Below, piece by piece: positions 1 through 11,114 of a stretch of DNA of 64,000 bases. The DNA is from Mariannaea sp. PMI_226. Lineage: Eukaryota; Ascomycota; Sordariomycetes; Hypocreales; Nectriaceae. Below the pieces are notes generated by a model that saw only the letters and a program-made list of their open reading frames with translations, made no database searches and was not told the origin of the DNA. The DNA lies in assembly GCA_024336345.1 (NCBI GenBank), contig JANFOG010000016.1, positions 310,001 through 374,000 on the forward strand, given 5' to 3'. Both the position numbers and the translations under genes were made by a program. Position 1 is the first letter of the stretch, and the number at the start of each line of letters is the position of its first letter.

Positions 1-297
1 GAGCTGTTCAAGAGCGTCGGCTCCTACGACCGCGACCAGACCGTCGTCGTTCTCGACCCCCCGCGCAAGGGCTGCGACGCCTCCTTCTTGTCCCAGCTGC
101 GCAACTTTGGCCCCCGGCGCATCCTGTACGTTAGTTGCAACGTGCACACCCAGGCCCGCGACATCGGAGTCCTGGTTCGTGGCGAGGGCGAGGGTGAGCG
201 GTACGAGATTGAGAGTCTAGTCGGGTTCGACTTCTTCCCGCAAACTGGACATGTGGAGGGCGTTGCCATTCTCAACAGGGTTGATACCAAGGCCTGA
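1..297 (+). CDS. TRM2: tRNA (uracil-5-)-methyltransferase, 3' end only
   Basis: This is the last 98 codons of a protein cut by the left edge of the window; it reads in frame from base 1 to TGA. The fragment has the RNA m5U methyltransferase signature: DPPRKGC at fragment residues 19-25, the catalytic-loop YVSCN with the nucleophile cysteine at about residue 46, and GHVE with the presumed general-base glutamate at about residue 86. The ending (FDFFPQTGHVE then VAIL) matches the SAM-dependent TrmA/Trm2 family, which methylates U54 in the T-loop of tRNA. The first part of the protein, with any TRAM domain, is outside the window. It converges with the UNC-45-type gene downstream. Confidence in the family is high; confidence in TRM2 rather than another RNA m5U methyltransferase is good. 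Confidence 0.9.
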   Translation, partial: ELFKSVGSYDRDQTVVVLDPPRKGCDASFLSQLRNFGPRRILYVSCNVHTQARDIGVLVRGEGEGERYEIESLVGFDFFPQTGHVEGVAILNRVDTKA

Positions 298-742
298 ACG
301 TATCTAGGAATGAGAAAGAAAAAGGAAACGAGATGATACCACAAGAACACATAAAAGAGGTTGATCAAATTCTTATCAAGGAACATTTTTTGTATATATC
401 ACGTTTGGAAAAGGCGTATAAAGGTTTTACAAAAAAAGATTGGATGGTTTTTTTGTTGGTATAAAAGGCTCAACAAAATATGAGTTCGAGTGCGCACCCT
501 CCCTATCCTCGTCCACTGCTATGCATCGTCATGATATAAGAACAAACAAGAACGTAAAACGTATTCTTCTCTCTCTCTCTCTCCTTTTTTTCTCTTCTCG
601 CATTGAAAAACAAAAGCCAATACCCCAGGAGCCTCAATTCGTACAATAGGAATCCACCTTTCTGATTCTGATCATTTGCTCTCCTACGCAATCACAACAA
701 AGTAAGAAAAAAAAACCAACTTAAAGCCACAAAGTCGGCTCA
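298..742. other. intergenic, convergent 3' regions
   Basis: The 445-bp spacer lies between two convergent genes. It is A/T-rich with a TC-rich microsatellite near 568-600. It probably holds both 3' UTRs; nothing coding is supported. Confidence 0.6.
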
Positions 743-2946
743 TCACTTCTGCTCAAGCAGTGCCTTGAGAGCCTGCACAGTGACAGAAAGCACTTCTGGC
801 CTTCGGCTCTTCTTGAGACACTCCTTAAGGACCTCAACACCGTTTTCATCCTTCAGCTTTTCGCGTGTTTGTGTTCCCAGTTCGCCTTCGGCGGAAACAA
901 GGTTCTGCACGATAAAGACACCGCGATGGCGAATGTTCTCGTCGTCATCTACGCACAGGCCTAGGATCACTTTGATGCCTCGCTCGCGGTGGATAAGGCC
1001 CTTGATGACTTGATCAAAGGATGTGAGAGAGGCAAGGGCACCACCGGCAGCACTGCGGGTACCAGCGTCTGGGGCGTCGGCGAGGGCCAGAAGAATGTGC
1101 AGGCGGTTTCGGGCCTTGGCCGTTTCTTCGGCGTAGAGAGCGATGGCCTCTGGGGCTTGGACTAGGTTGCAGATGAGTTCTACAGCGGCCTTGGAGACAA
1201 GGTTATTTGAAGAGAGAAGTTGCTCTTCAATATGTGACCAGGCGTTTGCAACAATACTTCTTCTGACCTCGTCGTCCTCCATGGATGCCAGGTTTGTCAA
1301 TGCCATGAGAGCTTCGAATGAGGGAAGCAGATCACGGGTCTCGGCGGCAGGGTCAGGAGGTATGATGGATACCAGCGGCCTCACAGCTGCGGTGACGGGC
1401 GTGTTTCTGTTACCTCCGAACACGAGGGCAGGGTTTGTGCTGATGAGAATGCGAGCAAGGGCCTGAGCGGCTAGCCGGCGCGCGGGAGCTTCGGTCTGTG
1501 GTAGGGTCATCCAGGAGGCGAGGAGGAGTTTGACGGCGCCCTGCTGAGCGAGTTGCCCACGGAGGGACTTTGTGACAGAAAGGGCGAAAATGATGGAGAT
1601 GGTGAGGGAAAGGGAAGCAGGAGAGCCGTTCTTGGAGTGAGTTACAAGGACGGGAGTAATACCAGCATCAAACACCAGCTGGCAACGCTTGGCGACGTGG
1701 TCATCGTCATCGAGCGGGTCAGGGCCTCCCAGTTTCCCGGCCGCATTGGCGTATGCCTTGAGCTGGCTCATCTTCTTCTGCTCCTCGGTTAGGTTTGGCT
1801 GGTACCTGGTGAGGTTGACAAAGATGCTGAGGGCACCGTAGGTCATTGGGGATCGCGGTTGAGCATCGCTGAGAGCCTTGACGAGCTTCTGGAGGAGCTC
1901 ACTATTGTTAGCGACTGATTCCTTGACCTTTGGCTGGAGCGAGGCATAGGCCAAGCCCTCAATGGAGTGTTGTCTTCCGTGATCTTCGTCTCTCAGAATC
2001 ATCTTAGTGAACATGCCAGACAGCTCCTCGATTGTCGTGACGGCAGGTTCAATTCTGCCGGACTGACCAGATTCTGCGGGATTCGGTGGGATAGGTACAG
2101 CCTTGATTTCTTGAGTCAGTCAGTCAGGAACAAGAATGTGTTGATGTAGAGAAATGAAAACACCCCTCGCATCGCGTATAAGTCATGATATCTCACCCTC
2201 AGTTTGGCCAGGATTACTGCGGCCAGATATTGGACCTGTTCAGAGTGGCGTCTCATAGTCACGGAACCGCCGTCGTTCTGCAGGTTGGGATCGGCATTGG
2301 TGCTCCGCACAATTTCGGTGATGTCCTGGTCAACTACCTCCTCTAGCCACTCGATGCAGTACTTGTTAATGGCTTCGCGGCATTGAGAGTTCATACAGGC
2401 CGCGTTGAGCATTTCCAAACATGCCGTCTCGACCTTGCGACTCTTCCATTTCCTCCTCATGAGCGGACCAAGAGTAGAAAGAAAGCCTTCGTTTAGAAAC
2501 ATGCCAGCCGTAAGATCCGGAACAATGGGGAATGTTGAAGCAGCGACACAGAAAGCGACAATGTAGTCGTCATACGTTCCCCTCTTGACACGATCGAAGA
2601 AAAAGCTGGTGAGCATCTTGGAGCCGTCATCGCCGGCGGCTTTAAGATAAGCTGAGGTGGCGAGTGTAGCGTGGCCGCGGACAATCTCAGGCTGCCTCAT
2701 ATCAAGATAGCCCAGGATAGTGTCGACGCAGTCGCCGTCGATAACCTTGCAGATGGAATCATGGGACTTGTCCTTTTCGCAAGCCTCGGCGTCCTTGCTG
2801 AGAAGCTTTGTGAGCTCATCGAGGTCGCGGCAGGTCTCGTTGTCTTCTTGGCCACCCTCCATGAGACGGGCAAAGACGATGAGGGTCTGGTCCTCAAGGG
2901 ACGGGGCCGCCATTTCGGCGGAGTCGGAGTCTGTCTTGCTTGCCAT
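743..2946 (-). CDS. SHE4: UNC-45/She4/CRO1-type myosin chaperone
   Basis: Two exons, 2946-2197 and 2101-743, are separated by a 95-nt intron (donor GTGAGA, acceptor AAG). Both exons are whole-codon lengths and together give 702 aa. The start is the ATG of MASKTDS; the open frame upstream of it looks like untranslated leader. The protein is almost entirely helical armadillo-like repeats. The C-terminal half (for example RLAAQALARIL, SKAAVELICNLVQ, RSAAGGALASLTS, RHRGVFIVQNL) has the look of the UNC-45/Cro1/She4 superhelix. Proteins of this family bind myosin motor domains and promote their folding and actin-based functions; the fungal form lacks the N-terminal TPR of animal UNC-45, as here. 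The length fits ascomycete homologues. It is transcribed away from TFB4, with which it shares an upstream region. Confidence 0.88.
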
Positions 2947-4192
2947 GAGAAGGGGGAGGGAGAGGAGGCTGATGGCAGACAGAGCGTGGGAGGGGGGAAG
3001 AGGAGGGTAAGAGGGGTTAGAGGGAAAGGAAACTCGATGAAGGGTGGGACGTTGCGAGATGCAAGCTGCTTGAAGATAGCAAATGTCGAGATGCAACGTC
3101 AGTGCTTCTTTCACCAGGCTTGAGCTTGGGGCGTGGCGTGGAGGTGGTGGCCCCTCACTCAAGAGATAAGATGCTTGATGGATGGTGGCATGTACAGATT
3201 AGTAGTGGGGTGGAATGGGAAAGGGAAATGGGGCTTGCTCCATGCAAATGCAGATGGGATAGGTTGGATTGGTTTGGGTCCCATCAGCCTGGCACCACTC
3301 GGCTCTGGTACATACTATACAGTAGTATTTTTTTCTTTCCCACCCACTAATAGAGGGCTTCTGTGGGTTACATTCAGTGCGTTTGGGTTCCCTTTGGAAG
3401 GTTCTTGGCGTCTGCTGTTGGGGGGTGGGTGCCTCCCAGGTTGAGAGCTGTTACTGGTGACTTCGACTGGATGAGCCGTGTGCACCTCAGATCTGGATTT
3501 ATCAGCGACAGCACTTCCATCTGATGTAGACTATCTAATGTATCTGCTGTATCTGCTGTATATATATATTTTTTTTAGCTACTGTTGGGTCAGGTAGTAC
3601 CTGAAAACTCTCAGTACGTTCCGCGGTCTCTGTTTTTCCTGTAGGTTTTCGTCATGCTCAACTGAGTTTGAAGGGGCAATAACTTAAGGCCAGTGATCTG
3701 TACCTGGGGAGGTACCCGCCCGCTTTGCTGCCTTGTCGATCAGCCATGCCAAAATAATAACCCACACCAACGTCGTCTTGTTCTTGTTGACCATCAACTC
3801 ATAATGCAACACCAAAAAGCAAGCCCATAAACAAGAGATATGTCCCTTTGATCAAATTGCGAATTCTATCTTCTACAAGACTCACCAATTCCATACACCC
3901 AATAACCCAATCAAGACTGAATAAACCCATTCATGTGAGGTCATCACTCATCGCACAGACCTAGTGGTACATGTACACCAATGACGAATAGCTTTCTCTC
4001 GACTTGAGCCTCACTTTTTTTTTTCCTCTTCTCCCATCAACAATTTTACATCGACAACCCTTGCGATATTCTTCTTATACCCTCGTCAGTGATTTCGTGC
4101 CTATCCAATCACCCCAGACCCGAGGAATAAAACCGAACCTCCTTCTCTTCAACATCAGGACCTCGTAGCTGTCTCTCGCCTCTCCCTCCATC
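2947..4192. other. divergent promoter region SHE4/TFB4
   Basis: About 1.2 kb lies between two divergent starts. A run of TATATATATATTTTTTTT-like sequence sits near 3560. A pyrimidine-rich tract with many CTC/TCC steps runs directly into the TFB4 start, as is common in fungal promoters. No supported ORF. Confidence 0.6.
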
Positions 4193-5278
4193 ATGGATGC
4201 CGTTGACGTCTCCGAGCACTACGAGGTCACCACCGCCGATGATACTCCCTCCCTCCTCTCCATCATCATCGACACCAATCCTCGTGCCTGGGCCGCCCTC
4301 GCAGACGTCCTCCCCCTCTCCCGTGCTCTCGCAAGCATCCTCGTCTTCGCCAACGCCCACCTCGCGTTTAGCAATGCCAACCAGGTCGCCGTCATCGCTG
4401 CGCATCTCGACCGCGCCACCTGGCTGTATCCCACGCCCCCTTCGAAATCCTCCCCCATCAAAGATGCCTCTGGTGATACTCCCATGCAAGATGCCGCTCC
4501 TTCACAACCATACGCCTCATCGGCAAACAAGTTCCCCCAGTTTGCCCAGATCGAGTCCGAAGTACTTGCCGCCGCCCGAAAATTGGCAGATGGCACAACG
4601 GAGGCCGACCTCAATGCCACCACTACGCAGCTCTCTGGAGCTCTTACCTTGGCCCTCTGCCATATCAACAAAGCTGCGCAAGCCTTATGCACGCCTACGA
4701 CGAACCTCGAAGATAGCCACAAGGCCAACGCAGCCAACACTCCCCCGACCCTTCGTGGTCGTATCCTCGTGATATCCGTCTCCGACTCCGAGCCCTCACA
4801 GTACATCTCTACCATGAACGCAGTCTTTGCTGCCGCTCACTCCAAGGTCGCCATTGACACCCTCTCTCTCTCTGGTGATCCAACTTTCCTCCAGCAGGCT
4901 TGCTTCAACACCAATGGCACCTTCATCGCCGCTGAGCACCCAAGGGGCCTGTTAACCTATCTTATGTTCGGCTTGATCGCCGACACTGAGGCTCGCGAAT
5001 CCCTCATTGCACCTACTCATGATACGGTCGACTTTCGCGCCGCCTGTTTTTGTCACGGCCGTGTTGTGGATACAGGCTTTGTATGCTCTGTCTGTCTGAG
5101 CATCTTCTGCGATCTTCCTGATAATGCTGAGTGCTTGACCTGTGGAACCAAATTATCTCTCGGAAACTATGGCGCTAAACCTGCCGTGGTGCCTAGAAGG
5201 AAGAAGAAGAAGAGACGTATTGTCAATGGAACTCTCCGCGAGGAAACGGGCAGCGCAACTGGAACGCCTCGCCCTTAG
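4193..5278 (+). CDS. TFB4: TFIIH core subunit Tfb4/p34
   Basis: An intronless 361-aa ORF starts at an ATG with good context (CATCATGG). The N-terminal SLLSIIIDTNPRAW begins a von Willebrand A-like fold, as in the p34/Tfb4 subunit. The middle LRGRILVISVSD and the HSKVAIDTLSLSGD-FLQQACFNTNG segments are family hallmarks. The C-terminal part (about residues 278-325) is a cysteine-rich zinc-binding module: CFCHGRVVDTGFVCSVC then FC and CLTCG. The tail is lysine-rich (RRKKKKRR). Tfb4 pairs with Ssl1/p44 in the core of TFIIH, acting in RNA polymerase II promoter opening and nucleotide excision repair in the nucleus. Length and domain order are normal, with a low-complexity insert at about residues 80-115. 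Confidence 0.95.
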   Translation: MDAVDVSEHYEVTTADDTPSLLSIIIDTNPRAWAALADVLPLSRALASILVFANAHLAFSNANQVAVIAAHLDRATWLYPTPPSKSSPIKDASGDTPMQDAAPSQPYASSANKFPQFAQIESEVLAAARKLADGTTEADLNATTTQLSGALTLALCHINKAAQALCTPTTNLEDSHKANAANTPPTLRGRILVISVSDSEPSQYISTMNAVFAAAHSKVAIDTLSLSGDPTFLQQACFNTNGTFIAAEHPRGLLTYLMFGLIADTEARESLIAPTHDTVDFRAACFCHGRVVDTGFVCSVCLSIFCDLPDNAECLTCGTKLSLGNYGAKPAVVPRRKKKKRRIVNGTLREETGSATGTPRP

Positions 5279-6552
5279 AGATGATATTGCTGCGACGGCT
5301 ACTCCTACTTCTACTCATAATCCTTTCACAAAAAGCTTATGCTTGAAAGAGAAGGGTCAAGAGAGGGTATTCTTGAAAGACAGAAAAGACCATCCCTCAA
5401 TCATTAGCTGGACCTGTGTCTCAAGCCATGAATAGCGCGGAAGGTTCTACTCAAATTCCTTATGCGTACATTGATCTTGCTTCTCGGGACAACCACCCTG
5501 GCCGACTGAGAGAAGTCTTGGACCAACTGGTTAACGTTCTCGAAAGCTCCGTTTGTTGGATCTGCTGTATCCAACTCGGGGGAATTTTTTTCTTTTAGAG
5601 GAGAGGGATAAATCGACAACCGCTACTACCTACCTAGGTTACAACAATTGACCGAATGAGCGAGCCTACCCAGCTAAGTTGGGCCTGGCCATGCCGAACT
5701 GTGTATATTTAGCATTCGATACATCGATTAACGCCATAATGAAAGGTTATCCATATTGCCTAAGTGGATTAAGAAGAGTGAGAGTACGACGTTACTACGT
5801 AGTGTGTTAGATGGTGTTGGATGTTACGCCTTTTCGTCATGTGCTAAGCCACATCTCGCGCGCGGCACAGATTCGTGCGAGCTAGGGGTCTTTCCTCTCT
5901 ACATATGGGCTGAGTCTCTTTTCGTAGCCCAGAAACTCGATGCCAGCGGCCAAACAGTATGGAATTCTTGACCGAGTGTCCGTTTTAGCCTCAATAGGGC
6001 TCGTATTAGAACAACTAGCCTGGCAATCATTGGCCAGACCTGGCTATGCACAAGGGACTCGGCCGAAGGAACACGCAGGGGACATGCAGGAGACACGCAA
6101 GCTCGGGTGATGACAATCCCTGTGTTGCTACTGCTTCCAGACCACGCAATTGGACAAGGCTCTCTCCATGGCCAGGCTTGGGCTTCCCATCAAAGCGAGA
6201 ATCTCGGAAAGCGTCGAATGGGAAGCTGCCAAACCGTTGGCGCTAGCGTTTAACCAAGTATCTATGCTTATTCTCACAAGACCTCCAAACATGGGGGGGA
6301 GTTTCGTTCATCAGAGCATGCCTTGTTACCCAAATGTCGACTCACCCACTCATAGCAGCGGGCCGCCAAACCCAGAAAGGCGTGCCTGGGATTGATTCGG
6401 CCAAGGAGATATATAATGCTTGGGGCGGTCGCCTTTTTCAAACATGGGCTGTAGTCCATCTTCTTTTGCCACTCCCTTATTCCTGCCGTCTGCGTTGCAA
6501 TCACAGATATTCTACATAACTGGCTGTTCTCACCCTGGCATCCCATTGCACA
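5279..6552. other. intergenic, no gene seen
   Basis: About 1.3 kb separates TFB4 from the membrane-protein gene. Short ORFs are present but none has recognisable content. A small imperfect duplication (ACACGCAGG / ACATGCAGG / ACACGCAAG) lies near 6070-6100. Confidence 0.5.
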
Positions 6553-7520
6553 ATGTTCATCTCGCGTGCTGTCACCGCTCTAGCTATCGCTGGAGCGGGT
6601 GCAGCTGGATTGAAAATGACAATGCAGGTTCCTGACTGGATCCCCTGGGAGAATGCAACAGCCCTCGAGGGATCACTCGTTACGCGCCTGGAATCAGCTA
6701 CAACTGTTGCACTAAGTTGCAAGAACGAGGGAAGAGCAAATGCATTCTGCTCAGAAACCGTGAATGCAATGACAGTCACCTGGGGACCATCAACAGCCGG
6801 ATACCTTTATTATGATCACAATTCGGTTTCAGTCGGGTGGGCGAATAGGTATGTGCATTCCCAGCGTCTCACCTGACAGCAAAATAATAATAATAATAAT
6901 AATATCATTGTTCCCTTCATAGAAGATGTAGTCTATGTTGCGTCTTGGATAGCTACTAATGGTTATATAGCATACTTCACGGCGGCTGTAAGGTCAAGGA
7001 TTCGTCTCTTTATGGCTGTATAGACATAACTTCCGCTTACACTGATGGCTGGCCGACCGACAGTAGCACAATTGTGACTGTCGCGACATCATACTCTACC
7101 ATCCTTGCACTCGAGGTCAATATCACATCTGGGTTGTGGAAATTGGACCAACAACCCCCCTACACCGAACCTCCTTCAACACCAACAGATGGGGGCAACT
7201 ACGGGGCGACATCCTATCCTACAAGCCAACAATATGATATCGAAGGTGCTGGACTAGGACCAGCTATCATTGGAGCCGCAGTGGGAGGGACAATTTTTGG
7301 ATCGGCCCTAGTAGCCACATTTATCTGGGTCTGTATCAGAGACTATCGCAAAAGGTCTGCTGCGATAGCCGCTTCTATCGCACGTAACAACAACTTCCAT
7401 CTACCGACTTATCAGGCCGCCCAGGACGACACGGTTGTATTTGTTGGACAAAATGCCGCTAATGCTCCACCTCCAACCTATCAGCTTGCAGTAATTGCGG
7501 GAGGGAACCAGAATAAATGA
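6553..7520 (+). CDS. single-pass membrane protein with PPxY-type tail
   Basis: Two exons, 6553-6848 and 6971-7520, flank a 122-nt intron (donor GTATGT, acceptor TTATATAG); joined they keep frame and give 281 aa. Residues 1-19 form a signal peptide (MFISRAVTALAIAGAGAAG). The predicted ectodomain (about 20-195) has four cysteines, possible N-glycosylation sites (NAT, NIT) and a Pro/Thr/Tyr-rich stalk. One hydrophobic helix spans about 197-221 (AIIGAAVGGTIFGSALVATF), followed by RDYRKR. The roughly 60-residue cytoplasmic tail carries LPTY (about 243) and PPTY (about 266), which resemble WW-domain ligands. The architecture recalls fungal cell-surface sensors, but I recognise no family and assign no function. 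The other splice option (acceptor at 6922) meets a stop quickly, which favours this model. Confidence 0.72.
6883..6903 (+). repeat. (AAT)7 microsatellite in intron
   Basis: Seven perfect AAT units lie inside the single intron of the membrane-protein gene. It is a likely length-polymorphic locus. Confidence 0.95.
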
Positions 7521-8157
7521 TAATGATGAGATATGATCTAAAGCTGTGTGATAGAAGCGAGGCACACTTATATGTATTGTGATTTTTGGAGGCTGTTGGC
7601 GAAACAATACTTGGATGAGAGGGCAGATATAACGCGATCAAGGAACACGCTTGATGTACTTAATGCTTAATATACTTAATACTTAATATAATTAATATAT
7701 CGTTATTGTCGTTGTCCTTGGCTTTCACATCTCGCTGGACACCCTGTTGCCTGTGTTGGGTAATTGGAGAATGATACACCAGGAGCTTTCACAATCGAAT
7801 GGTGTCCTATCCAGTTGAAGGAGGGATGGGAACGAGAGGCTACAATTTCTTCAAAAGACTAATGATCACACGAATTCGAAGTTGACTAACGACAACTCAC
7901 AGCTCAATCCAAAATAAAAAGGGTTTTCTAGGAATGGAGGGTATCTCTGTAATCTATGTTATGATGGACAAAGAAAGAAAAGAAAGGAAAGGAAAGGAAA
8001 AGACACCCTTCAGCAGATAGTCATGAGATGCTCTGCTACTCTAGGACGGCAATGGTCCAACCAAGTACCAGAGACAACATATCAGTCGTCTCCCGTGAAT
8101 ACCCAAGCGATGTGCTCTATTCTCTAGCCACGAGTCGCCTCATCGCTGATCACAAAC
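7521..8157. other. intergenic, convergent 3' regions
   Basis: The 637-bp spacer lies between convergent genes. An AT-rich block of repeated CTTAATA-like words occupies about 7655-7705, and a GAAAG/GGAAA purine tract lies near 7973-8001. No gene seen. Confidence 0.55.
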
Positions 8158-10097
8158 TTAATCGAGCCAGACCTTCCGCCCGCCTTTGGCAATCTTAGCA
8201 CCGTCTGGAAGCCGAGACATAGTGCAACGTGGTTCCCTCTCTGAACCGCCCATAGATGCGAGTGCAAATGAGTCTGTGTTGTGAGCGAAATAAAAGTAGT
8301 ATCCGGTACGACACTTCTTGACCACCATTACTCCAATTGCTCCAGCCGAGTGGCAGTTCTTGACGCCAGGGTGGTTCATGAAATCATCCATGATGAAAGA
8401 TTCCATGATGGCATCCTCATCGTCGTCTTGTATGTCAGATCCACCTCTACCTCGTCTTGTCCCATGGTAGATTCTCTCCGCACATCTTTGAGAGGCCATT
8501 GTCGTTGCCATGTGTTCTCCCGTCCCACTGGTTACCGCTCCGACACTGACTTGGTCCTCGTCATTTTCATCACATGGCACAATCGCAGTTCCAACACCTA
8601 CCAACGCCGCAGGGCCTAAGCGGCCTCGGTGTTTCATGCCGATCCCTCCTGAAGATGATCCCGCTGCCATATGTCCATTCTCGTCAACCGCAATAGCCCC
8701 TATCGTGTCCGTAATGAGATCTTCGTCATCAGAATTGATATGAAAAGGGCGTAGGCGTTCTCGATTTGAAACAGGGCTCGTTTCACTTGGATCAGCAGGG
8801 CGCTTAATCCCACGAGCGTCTGAAGACGCCTGCGAGGGAAACTGACTTGAACCGGGGGTTTCATTGCTCGCATGTGGCGACATAGAACCGTCCCTATCAG
8901 GCAGATGCTCGTGAAATTTCTGGTGTGAGTCGGTGTCATGTTTTTGATCAGGGTTCCTTTTCTCTTCATCCTTTCTCGCATTTCGACTACTTGAGTCAGG
9001 GCTTTTCAATGGAGGCCTGAGAAGAGAAGGTGGCACATGGCCAGGCCTGGTATTCCTCTTAGCGATGGTCGAATACAGAGGTAGCTTTTCAGGATGAGTG
9101 CGAGCTGGTGGACGGCTAATGCCTGGTCCGGGGCTTCCGACGACATGGAAGTAGCCTGGGGTTGTAGATGCTTCCAAGTCCAGAGAACCGACTGGGTCAG
9201 ATCCAGGTGTGTGGTATGGGGAGTCAGGTTGCCCTTCATTCCATGTGCCAGCCATAACAGCCGCCACATGGTCCCTTGGGAGAGGGCGAGGATTATCTGC
9301 TGCGGACGCAGTATCATACTGGCAAGGAACACAACTGAGGTTGGAGGGACTCGAATCTGGACTTGTTTTGGTTTCTTTGGCCTTTGACTCGGCTCTCTGT
9401 AAGTCGTCCTGCCAACGGAGAAAACGATCTCTTGCATTCTTGGAAACCATGTATTCGTTGGGACAAGTTGTCAAGCCGTGCTCTTCGGCAAAGGCTTTGG
9501 CACCTTCTCCGACCAAAGCGTTGGGGGGAACACGTCTGAGGCTGAGGGGTCTGTTGCTTGTGTCCAGAATGAGCTTTGCAAGAGAAATAGGATTTCTGAT
9601 GTCTACAAATCATGTTAATGCAAGGTAGATCATCGGGAGCAAAGGGAGGTGAGGGAACCGACTCGGAGCTGCTCCGCAGGCGCCACTGCGACCAAGGTGA
9701 TCAACAATTGTGGCATCACATTCGACAGTACCGTCAATGGAGAGATTGGATCCGTATCCGGCATTGGTAATCTCCTTGTCTTCTAAGATACGAAGTGTTG
9801 CCTCAATGGCCTCGGTAGCAGAGGAGCCGGCTTTCAAGAACTTCATTCCCATTTCCGCAGCCCTATTCTTGTCAGCTCGCCATCATTCACTTAACTGCAC
9901 GGTACTCACGCAACGCAGGCCTGAAGGTGGACATGTTCATTCTGGTGGCTGTGAAAGCCAGCTCCAGCGTGAACAAATATTGCTGGGGTAAATTTTGGTT
10001 TTTGGTTGAGCCGAAGCATACGGTCAAGGGCGCCATCAGCTCCATACGGGATGTTTTCCGGCGTGGAAGAGGCTTCATGTTCGTGGCAGTCGGTCAT
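8158..10097 (-). CDS. taspase/asparaginase-family Ntn hydrolase
   Basis: Three exons, 10097-9910, 9862-9663 and 9602-8158, give 610 aa; the introns are 47 and 60 nt. The ATG at 10097 is the first after an in-frame stop. Residues near 40 read [12 protein letters not shown], the N-terminal strand of the isoaspartyl peptidase/asparaginase (type 2) family. The central [22 protein letters not shown] and [17 protein letters not shown] are also typical. The predicted catalytic threonine is Thr429 in [10 protein letters not shown], followed by [10 protein letters not shown], as in threonine aspartase. Proenzymes of this family cut themselves just before that threonine. A low-complexity Ser/Pro/Asp-rich stretch of roughly 200 residues sits ahead of the threonine and enlarges the alpha part. 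The second intron has an unusual GTCGGT donor, but only this splice restores the family sequence. The substrate cannot be told from sequence. Confidence 0.88.
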
Positions 10098-11114
10098 CCT
10101 TGGGGCGCACACATGGGATTAAGTGGAAGCTGAGGTGAAGAAGTCATAAAAGAGCGAAGAGGGCTGATAGCGAATATGGACAGAGACAGCTATACTGGAG
10201 GAAACTTGGGCTGGTGAGGCGAGCCACACATTCAGCCCAAGTGATGAAAACGGGAAGGATTCCAATCTAAAGGATGCGCTCAGGATACTGCTCTGACATA
10301 GATAGGCATTAATGTGAGAACCAAGGAGGAAGCAACCAATAGTACTCTCGATAACACGAGTTCCTGCACCTTCCTCCTTAGAACAGTCAGCTAGCCGGTA
10401 GCAATGAAGTAAATCAGGAAGTCTCAGTGGTCGTAGGAAAAAAAGTCGATAAACTTCATCTCCTTCCTCAAAAAACTGCGAAACTCTGCCGAAACCGGAG
10501 GCCGTAAGCAAGTTAGGTGAGGTAAGAAACTGTCGATAGCGCCTTGAGAGGGTAGGATATGGCAAGATTCTCACGTGTGGGATGAAAATTATGGGAGTGA
10601 GAAAGCCAAGAGCCACGGTCTGCACAATGACTGCACGCCGTATCTACTTTGGTTTATACCAGAATTCGACTTGTTTTATCTTACTTCATTCTCCAAATAT
10701 CCTCAATTGTCCGCGTTTGAGCAATGAGAGGCCAATTAATAGACAGTTTGATGGGCATCTTGCAAGCAACTTCTCTCCAGAGCTCCAGAAATGACGTCGC
10801 CGAATCGAAGCTATCGGCCCCCCCGTTGATTGCAATAAAGGGGCGCTTGTCTCAATGGGCCAGCAAGCCAGTTCACCCAGTTCCACACAACATCCACACT
10901 CCACAGCCACACAGCCACACGACCACGAGGCCCAAGCCGCAGTGTCCGTTCAGTTCGCTGCTTGGAGCTTCACTAGGCACATCGTAATCCCACCCAACGT
11001 GCAACGTCCACCGCCGCCGACGTCGTCTTCCACAACCCCTCCGCGCGGTGTCTCGAATTTCTTCCCTCCCGAATATCTGCACCGTCGCGCGCCGTCCGAC
11101 AACCCCCTTTCGCC
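10098..11114. other. divergent promoter region
   Basis: About 1 kb lies between the Ntn-hydrolase and ARP3 starts. A long minus-strand frame (10119-10625) lacks a proper ATG start and is not called. The ARP3 side is C-rich. Confidence 0.5.

Noticed and set aside
4219..4815. 198-codon minus-strand frame over TFB4
   Set aside because: It is an antisense shadow of a clear TFIIH subunit gene.
10119..10625. 168-codon minus-strand frame upstream of the Ntn hydrolase
   Set aside because: It begins at a GTG with no early ATG, has no recognisable content and lies in a divergent promoter.
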